NCBI RefSeq assembly: GCF_001423745.1
Contig: NZ_LMPC01000027.1
Location: 176,039 to 240,038 of the forward strand
Reading direction: 5' to 3'
DNA: 64,000 bases
Source: Arthrobacter sp. Leaf337
GTDB taxonomy: Bacteria > Actinomycetota > Actinomycetes > Actinomycetales > Micrococcaceae
Shown: positions 41,943-51,058 of the stretch, in pieces
How the letters are laid out: each line of letters starts with the position of its first letter
How positions within the stretch are numbered: the first letter of the stretch is position 1
Made by a program: the position numbers and the translations under genes
Notes under the pieces: model-generated
Database searches by the model: none
Told to the model about the DNA's origin: nothing
The model's input: the letters and a program-made list of their open reading frames with translations, nothing else

Positions 41943-44014
41943 CAGCCGATACTTTCAGTTCTGCCACCACCGGCCAACGCCGGCAGGCCACTGCCCCTGT
42001 GCCGCGGGTCGCCCTTGTGGGCGCGCACGGCTATGGGGCCCGCCACCTGGACAATCTGGCCCGCCTCAGCGCGCTCAACTTCGTGCAGCTCGTGTCGGTG
42101 GCGGACCCCCGCCCGCCGGCCGAGGGCACGCTTCCTGACGGCGTGGCCACGTTCGCGTCGCTGGAGGAACTGCTGGCAGCCGGGCCGTCGCCCGACGTCG
42201 TAATTCTGGCCACGCCCATCCAGACCCACGCGCCGCTTGCCCTGGCGGCGATCGCCGCCGGTGCCGATGTCTACGTGGAAAAGCCGCCCATGGCGTCCCT
42301 GGCCCAGTTCGATGAAGTGCTCGCCGCGGCCCGGCGAGCCGGCCGAATGGTCCAGGTAGGCTTCCAAAGCCTCGGCTCCCACGCCCTGCCGGCCCTGGAC
42401 CGGCTCGTGGCCTCGGGTGAAATCGGCGAGGTCCGCGGAGTAGGCGCCGTCGGCACGTGGGTGCGCACCAAGGGCTATTTCAAACGCTCACGCTGGGCCG
42501 GCAAACGCAGCCTGGACGGTACGGACGTGGTGGACGGCGTAGCCACCAATGCACTGGCGCATGCCGTGGCCACCGGGCTGAAGATCGCCGGCGCGGAATG
42601 GGCGGACGATGTCCTGTCCGTGGAGACGGACCTCTACCGTGCCCACGCAACCGAAAGCGACGACACCTCGGTGATCCGGGTCCGCACGGCCCGCGGCGGC
42701 GTCCTCCTCTGCGCGCTGACCCTCTGTGCCGACGAACAGACCGCGCCGGTCGTCACCGTCCACGGCACCCTGGGCAGGGCCGATTTCTTCTACACCGAGG
42801 ACCGTCTGACCGTTACAACGGCCAGCGGCGAGCGCACCGAAACATTCGGCCGCACCGATCTGCTGGAGAACCTGCTGGCGGCCCGCCGCTCCCCTGCCAG
42901 TGCGCACCAGCTGCTGAGCCCACTGGCCGGGAACGGCGCCTTCATGACGGTGCTGGACGCCATCCGCACCGCGGAGCTTCCCCGTGCGATCGGCGCCGCA
43001 CACGTCACGTGGGAAGGCGAGGGCGACGACGCCCATCCGGTGGTCCGCGGAATCCGCCAGCTGGTGCGCCGGGCCGCTGCGGCGCAGGCAACTTTCGCGG
43101 AACTCGGCGCACCGTGGGCCCGGGAGCTGCCCGGTGATCAGCCCGCATTCACGGTGAACGGCCGCGCAGTGGCCCGCGGAAACGACGGCGGCCGGATAGC
43201 ACCCACATCATCGCCCCGCCCGTACCTCCACCCGATCAGCACCCTGGCGGGCACCGTAGTGACGGACCATCTACCCGAGGACCATGTGTGGCACCTCGGT
43301 TCGGGGGTTGCCATCCAGGACGTGGACGGCGTGAATTTCTGGGGCGGCCGCACCTATACCCGCGACGCCGGCGCCTACGTCTGGCGTCACGACCACGGCC
43401 GCATCGTCACAGTCGCGGCTGACCTTGACGAGAATGTGCGGACCGAAACCCTGAGTTGGCTCCGGCCGGACGGCACTCCCCTCCTGAGCGAACAGCGGAC
43501 GTGGAGCTGGGCCGCCGTCGGCACCTCCACGTGGCGGCTCACGCTGGACTTCACGCTGACGCCGAACGGACCGAACCCGGTCTCGTTGGGCAGTCCGGGC
43601 TCGAACGGCCGGCCGCAGGGCGGCTACGGGGGCTTCTTCTGGCGACTTCCCGCCGTCGACGGGTCAAGGGTGTGGACAGCGTCCGCGGAAGGGGAAGAAT
43701 CCCTCCACGGCGCGGTCCCCTCCGCCGCGGCGCCGTGGCTGGCGTGGTCAGGCGCCTTCCGGAAGGGAGAGCCCGACGGCGGTCCCGCCACGCTGGTCTT
43801 CCTGCCGCGGCTGGAGCCCGAGCAGCCCGGCGACCCCTGGTTTGTCCGCGTGGCGGGGTATCCCGGCGTCGGCCTCTCCCTGGCATGGGAGCAGCCGGCA
43901 GTGGCCAGCCACGCCAACCCGCTCCATCGGACCGTCACCGTGCTGGTGGCCGACGGGCTCCTGTCCACCAGCGATATCGAACAGCTCATCAATACCTTGG
44001 GGGAAACCGCATGA
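41939..44014 (+). CDS. Gfo/Idh/MocA oxidoreductase fused to DUF6807 (second copy)
   Basis: 691 residues and a paralogue of 22613-24673 over its whole length. Rossmann start VALVGAHGYGARHLDNLARL, VYVEKPPMAS, GTDVVDGVATNALAHAVA, then DUF6807 with SPRPYLHPISTLAG, DHLPEDHVWHLG, NFWGGRTY and GGFFWRLP. The start overlaps the hydrolase stop and the stop overlaps the M24-like start (ATGA both), so three proteins are made together. Full-length conservation of the fusion in a second operon argues that the two domains act on the same molecule. Confidence 0.9.
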   Translation: MTADTFSSATTGQRRQATAPVPRVALVGAHGYGARHLDNLARLSALNFVQLVSVADPRPPAEGTLPDGVATFASLEELLAAGPSPDVVILATPIQTHAPLALAAIAAGADVYVEKPPMASLAQFDEVLAAARRAGRMVQVGFQSLGSHALPALDRLVASGEIGEVRGVGAVGTWVRTKGYFKRSRWAGKRSLDGTDVVDGVATNALAHAVATGLKIAGAEWADDVLSVETDLYRAHATESDDTSVIRVRTARGGVLLCALTLCADEQTAPVVTVHGTLGRADFFYTEDRLTVTTASGERTETFGRTDLLENLLAARRSPASAHQLLSPLAGNGAFMTVLDAIRTAELPRAIGAAHVTWEGEGDDAHPVVRGIRQLVRRAAAAQATFAELGAPWARELPGDQPAFTVNGRAVARGNDGGRIAPTSSPRPYLHPISTLAGTVVTDHLPEDHVWHLGSGVAIQDVDGVNFWGGRTYTRDAGAYVWRHDHGRIVTVAADLDENVRTETLSWLRPDGTPLLSEQRTWSWAAVGTSTWRLTLDFTLTPNGPNPVSLGSPGSNGRPQGGYGGFFWRLPAVDGSRVWTASAEGEESLHGAVPSAAAPWLAWSGAFRKGEPDGGPATLVFLPRLEPEQPGDPWFVRVAGYPGVGLSLAWEQPAVASHANPLHRTVTVLVADGLLSTSDIEQLINTLGETA

Positions 44015-45147
44015 ACACCGTTACACAGCAAACGCAGCAGACACAGCAGTCGCAGCAGTCGTCGAAACCCGTCAACGCCGCGGCCCCGGGAAACCCGGCC
44101 GACCGGGCCGTCAAACGCCAGCGCATCCTGGACATCCTGGACGCTGCGGGCCGGGACTCGCTCCTGCTCACCACCAACACGGCGCTGACCTGGTACCTGG
44201 ACGGGAGCCGGGTCCACATCAGCCTCGCCGGCGACCCCGTCGCGGCCATGCTGGTTGACCGCGACGGCGACCATCTGGTCACCTTCAACAACGAGGCCGC
44301 CCGGATCTCGGCGGAGGAACTACCCGACGGCGTCGCCCTCCACACGGTGCCCTGGCACGGGCAGCTGCACGCCGCCGCTTCCATGCTCGCTCCGGAAGGG
44401 AAGCCGCTGTCGGAGGCCGACGTCACCGCCGAGCTGAGGACCGCACGCCAACAGTTCCTGCCCGGCGAAAGCGCCCGGTACGCCCGGCTCTGCGCCGACG
44501 TGGCTGCTGCCATGACCGACGCCCTCGCCGGGGCCACACCCGAAACCACCGAGTTCGCCGTGGCTTCCGCCCTGGCCGCACGGATCGTGGCGATGGGGGC
44601 CGAGCCGCTGGTGCTCCTGTGCAACGGCGCCGGCCGCAGCGGGTTCCGGCATCCGCTGCCCACCCATGCGCCGATCGGCCGGCGGGCCATGGCGGTGGTG
44701 TGCGCGCGGCGCAACGGGCTGGTGGCCAACGTGACCCGCTGGGTCCGGTTCGACCCCGGCACCCCGGCCGAACTCGATGCCGAAACCCGGATTGCCGCGG
44801 TGGAAGCGGACATCTTCGACGCCACCGTTCCCGGGGCACGCCTTGACGGCATCTTCGCGGAAATTCGGGAGGCCTACGTCCGGCACGGCTTCGGCGCGGA
44901 CCAGTGGACCTTGCACCACCAGGGCGGTCCGGCCGGATATGCAGGCCGCGACCCCCGGGCGACTCCCGCAACCGACGACGCGGTGGTTCTCAACCAGACC
45001 TTCACCTGGAATCCGTCCGGTCCGGAAGTGAAGATCGAGGACACGGTGCAGCTCACCGGGGCCGGGATCGCCGTCCTCAGCGTGGATCCACGCTGGCCCG
45101 CCGCCGTCGTGAACGGCGTCCGGCGGCCTCTCACACTGGAGCTGTGA
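44011..45147 (+). CDS. Degenerate M24 (creatinase/aminopeptidase-fold) protein
   Basis: 378 residues. A Gln/Thr-rich head precedes an N-terminal creatinase-like domain (ILDAAGRDSLLLTTNTALTW) and a pita-bread C-terminal domain. Of the five metal ligands expected in M24 peptidases, both Asp appear lost (VVCARRNGLVANVTRW where D...D is usual) and the first Glu is replaced (FTWNPSG for TIEPG); KIEDTVQLT keeps the last Glu, and HHQGGPAGY marks the His region. So it is probably not a metallopeptidase. Coupled to the fusion gene by ATGA. Confidence 0.82.
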   Translation: MNTVTQQTQQTQQSQQSSKPVNAAAPGNPADRAVKRQRILDILDAAGRDSLLLTTNTALTWYLDGSRVHISLAGDPVAAMLVDRDGDHLVTFNNEAARISAEELPDGVALHTVPWHGQLHAAASMLAPEGKPLSEADVTAELRTARQQFLPGESARYARLCADVAAAMTDALAGATPETTEFAVASALAARIVAMGAEPLVLLCNGAGRSGFRHPLPTHAPIGRRAMAVVCARRNGLVANVTRWVRFDPGTPAELDAETRIAAVEADIFDATVPGARLDGIFAEIREAYVRHGFGADQWTLHHQGGPAGYAGRDPRATPATDDAVVLNQTFTWNPSGPEVKIEDTVQLTGAGIAVLSVDPRWPAAVVNGVRRPLTLEL

Positions 45148-45471
45148 GCACGCAACATGGAGTCACCGGTATAGACCGGTAGGCAGTATCGGGAGAAAAC
45201 CAGGGAGATTTTTCTGCGCCGGACGGCGACTATATGGCCCATCGATTGGATTTGACTTGAAAACCGAGTGCGATTCGGTGGGGCCCGGCGACTCCCGGCA
45301 GCGCTGAAACGTGCGGCTGCACGATCCGCGGCAGCGGGGTTGTTGAGCCTCCGTTACATGGCCGGCAGCGGGTTTTTTGGCGTGTTCTTTCTCACGATCG
45401 GTTCCCTTGCGGGCCGCACTGGAGCGTCAATAGCGTGGCACGGGACCGCGACGTACCAGCGAAGGACTGCA
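45148..45471. other. 324-base intergenic region
   Basis: It contains a small ACCGG-tataga-CCGGT palindrome soon after the M24 stop (possible terminator) and a TTGACTT word near 45250 that could be a -35, without a good -10. An open frame in phase with the downstream transporter runs through 45268-45471, but it has no ribosome site and no family similarity, so I treat it as non-coding. Confidence 0.5.
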
Positions 45472-47856
45472 ATGCCATCAGCACCCGCCAAGACGGACCC
45501 GCCCGCCCCGACAAAACCACCGACAGAGGACAAGGCGGCTAACCGTAGCCCGACAAACCGGCGCCCGTTCCTGACCGACGGACTCCGCTGGGACCTGCCG
45601 GCATCCCTTGTGGTGTTCCTCGTGGCCGTCCCGCTGTCCCTGGGCATCGCGGCCGCCTCGGGCGCCCCGGTCATGGCCGGCCTGATCGCAGCCGCCGTCG
45701 GCGGGATCGTCGCCGGAAGCCTGGGCGGTTCACCGCTGCAGGTCAGCGGACCCGCCGCCGGACTGACAGTCATCGTCGCCGGCCTGATCGAACAATTCGG
45801 CTGGCCGGCCACCTGCGCCATCACCGCGGCGGCCGGCGTGCTCCAGGCGCTGCTGGGCCTGGCACGGGTGGGCCGCGTTGCGCTTGCCATCGCGCCGGTG
45901 GTGGTCCACGCCATGCTCGCCGGCATCGGCATCACCATCGTGCTGCAGCAGCTGCACGTGATGCTCGGCGCCGAGTCCGCCAGCGAGGCGTGGGACAACA
46001 TCATGGCCATGCCGGGCAGCATTTTCGCCGCCGACCTCGCCGCGGCAGTCCTCGGCGCGGTGGTCATTGCCCTGCTGCTCGGCTGGAAACACCTCCCCGC
46101 GGCAGTACGCCGGGTTCCCGGGCCCCTGGTCGCCGTCATCGCGGCCACCGCCCTCTCCCTGCCCTTCAACGTGGACCGGATCACCTTCGACGGTTCCCTG
46201 CTGGCCGCGTTGTCCCTGCCCGAGATGCCCGGCGGGAACTGGACCGCCGTGGTCATTGGCGTGGTCACTGTGGCACTGATTGGCAGCGTTGAATCCCTGC
46301 TCTCCGCCGTGGCAGTGGACAAGATGCACCACGGACCGCGCACGGACTTCAACCGCGAACTCCTGGGGCAGGGCGCCGCCAACGTGACCTCCGGAATGCT
46401 GGGCGGGCTGCCCGTCACCGGAGTGATCGTGCGGAGCGCCACCAACCTCGAGGCCGGGGCCCGGACGCGGAAGTCGGCCATACTCCACGGCGTCTGGGTG
46501 CTGGTCTTCTCGCTGCTGCTGGCAGGACTCATCCAGCTGATTCCCCAGGCCGTCCTCGCGGGCCTGTTGATTGTGATCGGTTCCCGCCTGGTCCGGGCGG
46601 CCGACATCCGGACAGCACGGCGGACCGGTGACCTCACCGTCTACGGGGTCACCCTGTTCAGCGTCGTGTTCATCAACCTCCTCGTGGGCGTGTTGACCGG
46701 ATTGGTCCTTGCCGTCGCCCTGGTTCTCTGGCGCGTGGCGCGGGCCAGCATCCATGCGGAACGGACCGGCGGCGGCGACGGCAACCGCTGGCGGGTGGTG
46801 ATCGACGGGTCCTGCAGTTTCCTCTCGCTGCCGCGCCTGAGCACTGTCCTGGCGTCTGTTCCGGCCGGCACCCACGTCACGGTCGAGCTGGAGGTGGACT
46901 TCCTCGACCATCCCGTGCACGACACCCTTGAGGCCTGGCGCAGCCGCCACGTGGGCAACGGCGGCACGGTAGTCATCGAGGAAAGCGGCACCGCCACGCT
47001 GCACGATGCCCAGGCGGGCCCGCCGAGCCGCGGCAGTTCGCGTTCCGCCCTGAGAAGCGGCTTCGCCCCGTGGCGCAGCTGGCAGCGGCGGCTCATCGGG
47101 CACGCCGCTGCCGGACAGGACGCGGCGGGGCAGGACGTTGCTGGAGCACACGTTTCAGTGCCTGACGTTCCGGGGCCGCTGCGTTCGGTGCTGGACGGCG
47201 TGGACAACTACCACCGCCGGAACGCCCATCTGGTGCGTCCCCATGTGCAGGAGCTGTCCTCGTACCAGGATCCGGGCACCCTGTTCGTGGCCTGCTCGGA
47301 TTCGCGTCTCGTGCCGAACCTGATCACCAGCAGCGGCCCGGGTGATCTCTTCACCGTGCGGAACGTGGGCAATGTGGTGGGCGACGACGGCCGGGACGCC
47401 TCCATCGAGGCGGCCCTGGAGTTTGCCCTCAACGAACTCTCCGTGGAGTCGATTGTGGTCTGCGGGCATTCAGGCTGCGGTGCCATGACCGCCCTGTGGG
47501 CGGACCCGGAGGGCACGGTTGATCCGGACGGCGCTGTTGACCCGGACGGCGCGGGGGATCGAGGCGCCATCGACGTCTGGCTCGACCACGCCCGGCCAAG
47601 CCTGACGGCTTTCCGCGACGGGCACCCCGTACAGGCAGCTGCAGCCGAGGCGGGTTACGGTGCCGTGGACCAGCTGGCCATGGTGAATGTTGCGGTCCAG
47701 CTCGACAGGCTCCAGCGCCACCCCGGTCTGCAGGAACCGCTTGAGTCAGGACGCATCCATGTCGCCGGGCTGTTCTACGACATCTCCACGGCCAGGGTCC
47801 TGCAGATCACGCCCGAGGGAGTCGGCCATCTGGACCCCGCCGCAAGCAGCCGCTAA
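45472..47856 (+). CDS. SulP anion transporter fused to beta-carbonic anhydrase
   Basis: 794 residues. Residues about 30-430 are a SulP/SLC26 transporter with 12 or so membrane segments (LPASLVVFLVAVPLSLGIAA start). A STAS-like segment follows (about 440-520, VVIDGSCSFLSLPRLSTVL). Residues about 575-790 are a beta-carbonic anhydrase with Zn ligands in VACSDSRL and CGHSGCGAM. It would import bicarbonate (or sulfate) and interconvert CO2 and bicarbonate. The fusion type is known in bacteria. The ATG at 45472 has GAAGGA upstream, preferred to the longer frame. Confidence 0.93.
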   Translation: MPSAPAKTDPPAPTKPPTEDKAANRSPTNRRPFLTDGLRWDLPASLVVFLVAVPLSLGIAAASGAPVMAGLIAAAVGGIVAGSLGGSPLQVSGPAAGLTVIVAGLIEQFGWPATCAITAAAGVLQALLGLARVGRVALAIAPVVVHAMLAGIGITIVLQQLHVMLGAESASEAWDNIMAMPGSIFAADLAAAVLGAVVIALLLGWKHLPAAVRRVPGPLVAVIAATALSLPFNVDRITFDGSLLAALSLPEMPGGNWTAVVIGVVTVALIGSVESLLSAVAVDKMHHGPRTDFNRELLGQGAANVTSGMLGGLPVTGVIVRSATNLEAGARTRKSAILHGVWVLVFSLLLAGLIQLIPQAVLAGLLIVIGSRLVRAADIRTARRTGDLTVYGVTLFSVVFINLLVGVLTGLVLAVALVLWRVARASIHAERTGGGDGNRWRVVIDGSCSFLSLPRLSTVLASVPAGTHVTVELEVDFLDHPVHDTLEAWRSRHVGNGGTVVIEESGTATLHDAQAGPPSRGSSRSALRSGFAPWRSWQRRLIGHAAAGQDAAGQDVAGAHVSVPDVPGPLRSVLDGVDNYHRRNAHLVRPHVQELSSYQDPGTLFVACSDSRLVPNLITSSGPGDLFTVRNVGNVVGDDGRDASIEAALEFALNELSVESIVVCGHSGCGAMTALWADPEGTVDPDGAVDPDGAGDRGAIDVWLDHARPSLTAFRDGHPVQAAAAEAGYGAVDQLAMVNVAVQLDRLQRHPGLQEPLESGRIHVAGLFYDISTARVLQITPEGVGHLDPAASSR

Positions 47857-47866
47857 GCGGGCCTGC

Positions 47867-48337
47867 TCAGGCGTTGGAGAACCACACGACGTGCGGTTCC
47901 CGCCGGGCCGCGCGCGGAGCGGCGAGCCGCTCCGCGCTGGCCACCTTGTCCACTCGGGCAGAGTCCACGCGGGCAGATCCGCGCCTCGCGGCCGCAGGCT
48001 TGGCGGGTTCAGACCTCGCGGCCGCAGGCTTGGCGGGTTCAGGCCTCGCGGCCGCAGGCTTGGCGGGTTCAGGCCTGGCCGGTTTAGGCGTCACAGGCTC
48101 AGCCCGGGCGGCCTCAACCGCAACAGACTTTTCGACCCTGACAATTTCCAAGGCCTCCACGTCCAGCAGCTTTCGCGCCCCCGTTCGCGAATCCACGATC
48201 CAGAAAAGGTCCGTGGAAGGAATAGTCTCCGTCACGCTCCCCCGGTGGAACAACCGGCCCTTGTGCCAGGCCTCAATTTCTTCCCCGACTGCCAAATCCG
48301 AACACGTCCGGATGGTTGAATGTCCGCTTGCTTCCAC
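47867..48337 (-). CDS. Hypothetical protein with PEPAKPAAAR repeats
   Basis: 156 residues. The first 70 form a compact domain (LAVGEEIEAWHKGRLFHRGSV, DLFWIVDSRTGARKLLD) with no recognised family. The rest is Ala/Pro/Arg/Glu-rich and holds three PEPAKPAAAR units encoded by 30-bp repeats, ending REPHVVWFSNA. GTG start at 48337 with GGGGAGG. Convergent with the SulP gene, 10 bases between stops. Cytoplasmic; function unknown. Confidence 0.7.
   Translation of the reverse strand: MEASGHSTIRTCSDLAVGEEIEAWHKGRLFHRGSVTETIPSTDLFWIVDSRTGARKLLDVEALEIVRVEKSVAVEAARAEPVTPKPARPEPAKPAAARPEPAKPAAARSEPAKPAAARRGSARVDSARVDKVASAERLAAPRAARREPHVVWFSNA
47985..48074. repeat. Three 30-bp tandem repeats
   Basis: Units at 47985, 48015 and 48045 (start ctcgcggccgcaggcttggc) differ at one or two bases. 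They encode PEPAKPAAAR in the hypothetical protein and probably vary in copy number. Confidence 0.9.
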
Positions 48338-48449
48338 TGTGTGCCTCCCCTGGCGATACTCCTGGGATCAGCTTCCCCCAACAAGATTGCGGCTACGTTT
48401 CCGGGCGGTGATCTTCCTGTGTCGCCTGCCCGTGAACTGACCTGTGAAG

Positions 48450-49919
48450 CTACGGAAGCACCAGCACACCGTCCACACGGCGCGGAATGCCGAGCGGGTT
48501 GGCTTCACGCAGGGCAGGATGGAGCACCGCTTCGGGAGCATCCTGGTAGGCAACGGGACGCTGGAAGCGGCGCACCGCCGTCGAGCCCACCGAGGTGAAC
48601 AGCGAGGTGGTGGCCGGGTACGGCCCGCCATGCTGCTGCGCCCAGTTCACGGCGACGCCGGTGGGCCAGCCGTCAAACAGCACACGGCCGGCGAGGCCGG
48701 AGAGCTGCTCCACCAGGCCGGACACATCCTCGCCCGGCTGCGCGTGGACCGTGGCGGTCAGGCTGCCGGGCACCAGGGCGAGCGCTTCGGTCAACTCGTC
48801 CGGGCCCGAATACTCGATCAGCAGCGTGGTGGGTCCGAAGCACTCCTCCAGCAGTTCCTCCGGGCGCTCCAGCACGTTGGCCGCGGAAGTCAGGAAGACC
48901 ACCGGCGCGGCACCGTTTGCAGCAGCGTCCTGGTCGACTGACCCGACGACCACCTCGACCGCGGCCGCACCTGTTGCATCGGTCAAGGAAGCGACGCTCC
49001 GCAGCCCGTCCGGGTAGGCCTCGGCGATGCGCTCCGTCAGCATGGGCGCCGCCCCCTTGTCCTTGGAAGCTTCCGCCAGCAGCGCCGGGAAGTCGGTGCC
49101 GGCCGGGATGAACACAAGCCCAGGCTTGGTGCAGAACTGCCCGGCGCCGAGGGTGAAGGACCCTGCGAGGCCTGCGGCCAGTTCACCGGCACGTTCCTGC
49201 AGTGCGGCCGCCGTGATGACCACCGGGTTCAGGCTGCCCAGTTCGCCGTAAAACGGAATGGGTTCGGGCCGGGATACGGCCAGGTCAAACAGTGCCCGGC
49301 CGCCCGGAATGGAGCCGGTGAAGCCCACAGCCTTGATCGCCGGATCCTGCACCAGCGCGGTGCCGGCTTCCCGGCCGCTGACCAGCGCGAAGAAGCCGTC
49401 CGGGGCACCGGCCGCGGCCAGCGCCTCCGTGACGATTTCCGCCGTCCGCTCGGACAGCCTGAGGTGGCCGGAGTGCGCCTTCACAATCACGGAACAGCCG
49501 ACGGCGAGCGCAGACGCCGTGTCACCGCCCGCCACCGAGAACGCGAACGGGAAGTTCGACGCCGAGAAGACGGCCACCGGCCCGATCGGCTTCAGCAGCC
49601 GCCGCAGGTCCGGTTTGGGCGGCGTGGCCGAAGGGTCGGCGTGGTCGATCACCGCTTCAAGGTAGGACCCTTCGGTGATCACCGCGGCGAAGAGCCGCAG
49701 CTGCCCGGTGGTGCGGGCCACTTCCCCGGTCAGCCGTGCGGTACCCAGCCGGGTTTCCGCATCGGCAATGGCCACCAGTTCCGTTACGTTGGCGTCCAGA
49801 GCGTCGGCGACGGCATTCAACCAACGGGCCCGTTCGACGTCGGACGCTGCCGCGGCCGCTTTGGCCGCCCGGGTGGCGGCAGCCGTCAGGGCGGTGAGGT
49901 CGAGGGTTGCTGTTGTCAC
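48450..49919 (-). CDS. 2,5-dioxovalerate (alpha-ketoglutarate semialdehyde) dehydrogenase
   Basis: 489 residues of the aldehyde dehydrogenase superfamily. The cofactor region includes FSASNFPFAFSVAGGDTASA, the catalytic Glu is in YGELGSLNPV and the catalytic Cys in GAGQFCTKPG. The FAFSV.GGDTASALA pattern matches the NADP-linked KGSA dehydrogenases. With KdgD in the same operon, it performs the last step of the aldarate route, giving 2-oxoglutarate. The GTG at 49919 overlaps the previous stop (GTGA) and fixes the start; the open frame far upstream is inside the neighbouring gene. Confidence 0.92.
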   Translation of the reverse strand: MTTATLDLTALTAAATRAAKAAAAASDVERARWLNAVADALDANVTELVAIADAETRLGTARLTGEVARTTGQLRLFAAVITEGSYLEAVIDHADPSATPPKPDLRRLLKPIGPVAVFSASNFPFAFSVAGGDTASALAVGCSVIVKAHSGHLRLSERTAEIVTEALAAAGAPDGFFALVSGREAGTALVQDPAIKAVGFTGSIPGGRALFDLAVSRPEPIPFYGELGSLNPVVITAAALQERAGELAAGLAGSFTLGAGQFCTKPGLVFIPAGTDFPALLAEASKDKGAAPMLTERIAEAYPDGLRSVASLTDATGAAAVEVVVGSVDQDAAANGAAPVVFLTSAANVLERPEELLEECFGPTTLLIEYSGPDELTEALALVPGSLTATVHAQPGEDVSGLVEQLSGLAGRVLFDGWPTGVAVNWAQQHGGPYPATTSLFTSVGSTAVRRFQRPVAYQDAPEAVLHPALREANPLGIPRRVDGVLVLP

Positions 49920-51058
49920 AATGAGTTCCTGTCCTGATGGTCGGAGAGGTCCGAGAAGGCGAACCCCAGCCCTGGCCGGCCGGCGAGCGTGAGCCGGCTG
50001 TTGCTGACGTGCACGGGCGAGGGCGCGTCCAGCACGCCGAGCTGCTCGAACGAGGCGTCCTCGACGTCCTCCACCAGCGTGGGCTCGGCCATGGTCAACG
50101 CGAGCTGGCCGGAGAGCTCCGGCAGCAGGTGCGGCATGACCCTGATGCTGTGCGTGCGGGCGAGTTCCACGATGCGCCGGAAGGGGGTGATACCGCCGAC
50201 CCGGATGATGTTGGGCTGGATGATGTCCACCGCACCCGCCTCGATGAAGTCGCGGAAGCGGTAGATGGTGTGCAGGTTCTCGCCCAGCGCGATGGGCACG
50301 GTCGAGTGTTTGCGCAGCCTGCGGTAGGCCCAGAGGTCGTCCGCGCGGAGCGGTTCTTCCAGCCATTCGAGGCCGAACTCCCCCAGCACGTCCAGGGCCC
50401 GGAAGGTGGCGGGCAGGTCCCAGCGCTGATTGGCGTCGATCATGAGCTTCCGGTCCGGGCCCAGGACCTTGCGGACGGCGGCCACGCGCTCGGCGTCCTC
50501 CCGGATGTCCGGCTTTCCCACCTTGATCTTGACGGCGTTGTGCCCGGCCGCCACCCAGCGTTCCACCTGGGCCACGAGCTCCCCGAGTGAATAGTGCAGG
50601 TTCACGCCGGAGCCGTACATCTCCACGGAATCCTGGCGCTGGCCCAGCAGCCCGGTCACAGAGGTTCCGGCGCGGCGTGCCTGCAGGTCCCACAAGGCAA
50701 GGTCAACACCGGCCATGGCGATGGTGGTCAGTCCCCCGCCGCCGGCTTCGTGCAGCCGCTTCCACAGCTGGTCCCACACTCCTTCGGGATTCGCGTCGAG
50801 CCCCGTGATGAAGGGCGCGACGTCGAAGTCGAGGAGGGCTTTGACCGCCTGCGGGCCGATGGTTGGCGTCCAGGAGAAGCCGTGGCCGGTGCCGCCGTCG
50901 TCCGTTTGGAGTTCGGTGACGATCACATGGTTTTCCGGTGCCTCCGCACCCCAGCTCCGCAGGAGCGGAACCGTCAGGAGGCGGCTGGACAGTCCCGTAA
51001 TGAGCGGTGCGGTCCGGACCGCTTCGGCAACTGGCGCTTCGGCAACTGGCGAGCCCAT
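49916..51058 (-). CDS. Enolase-superfamily (mandelate racemase-like) sugar-acid dehydratase
   Basis: 380 residues. The catalytic Lys pair is in NAVKIKVGKPD. Metal ligands are Asp in LMIDANQRW, Glu in WLEEPL and Glu in ALGENLHT; a late His is in VMPHLLPELSG. It belongs to the MR/MLE group. In this operon it most likely dehydrates galactarate or glucarate, or opens the aldaro-lactone, to yield the KdgD substrate; the exact reaction cannot be read from the motifs. One-base overlap (TAATG) with KdgD. Confidence 0.88.
   Translation of the reverse strand: MGSPVAEAPVAEAVRTAPLITGLSSRLLTVPLLRSWGAEAPENHVIVTELQTDDGGTGHGFSWTPTIGPQAVKALLDFDVAPFITGLDANPEGVWDQLWKRLHEAGGGGLTTIAMAGVDLALWDLQARRAGTSVTGLLGQRQDSVEMYGSGVNLHYSLGELVAQVERWVAAGHNAVKIKVGKPDIREDAERVAAVRKVLGPDRKLMIDANQRWDLPATFRALDVLGEFGLEWLEEPLRADDLWAYRRLRKHSTVPIALGENLHTIYRFRDFIEAGAVDIIQPNIIRVGGITPFRRIVELARTHSIRVMPHLLPELSGQLALTMAEPTLVEDVEDASFEQLGVLDAPSPVHVSNSRLTLAGRPGLGFAFSDLSDHQDRNSL

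Noticed and set aside
44011..45147. Active Xaa-Pro aminopeptidase
   Set aside because: The fold fits M24, but at least three of five metal ligands appear replaced, so peptidase activity is not claimed.
45268..45471. N-terminal extension of the SulP-carbonic anhydrase protein
   Set aside because: No ribosome site, Arg/Ala-rich shadow-like composition, and the ATG at 45472 has GAAGGA; family members start near there.
49920..50693. Extension of the aldehyde dehydrogenase frame to 747 codons
   Set aside because: The upstream part overlaps the enolase-superfamily gene on the same strand in another frame; the GTGA junction at 49916-49919 gives the proper start.
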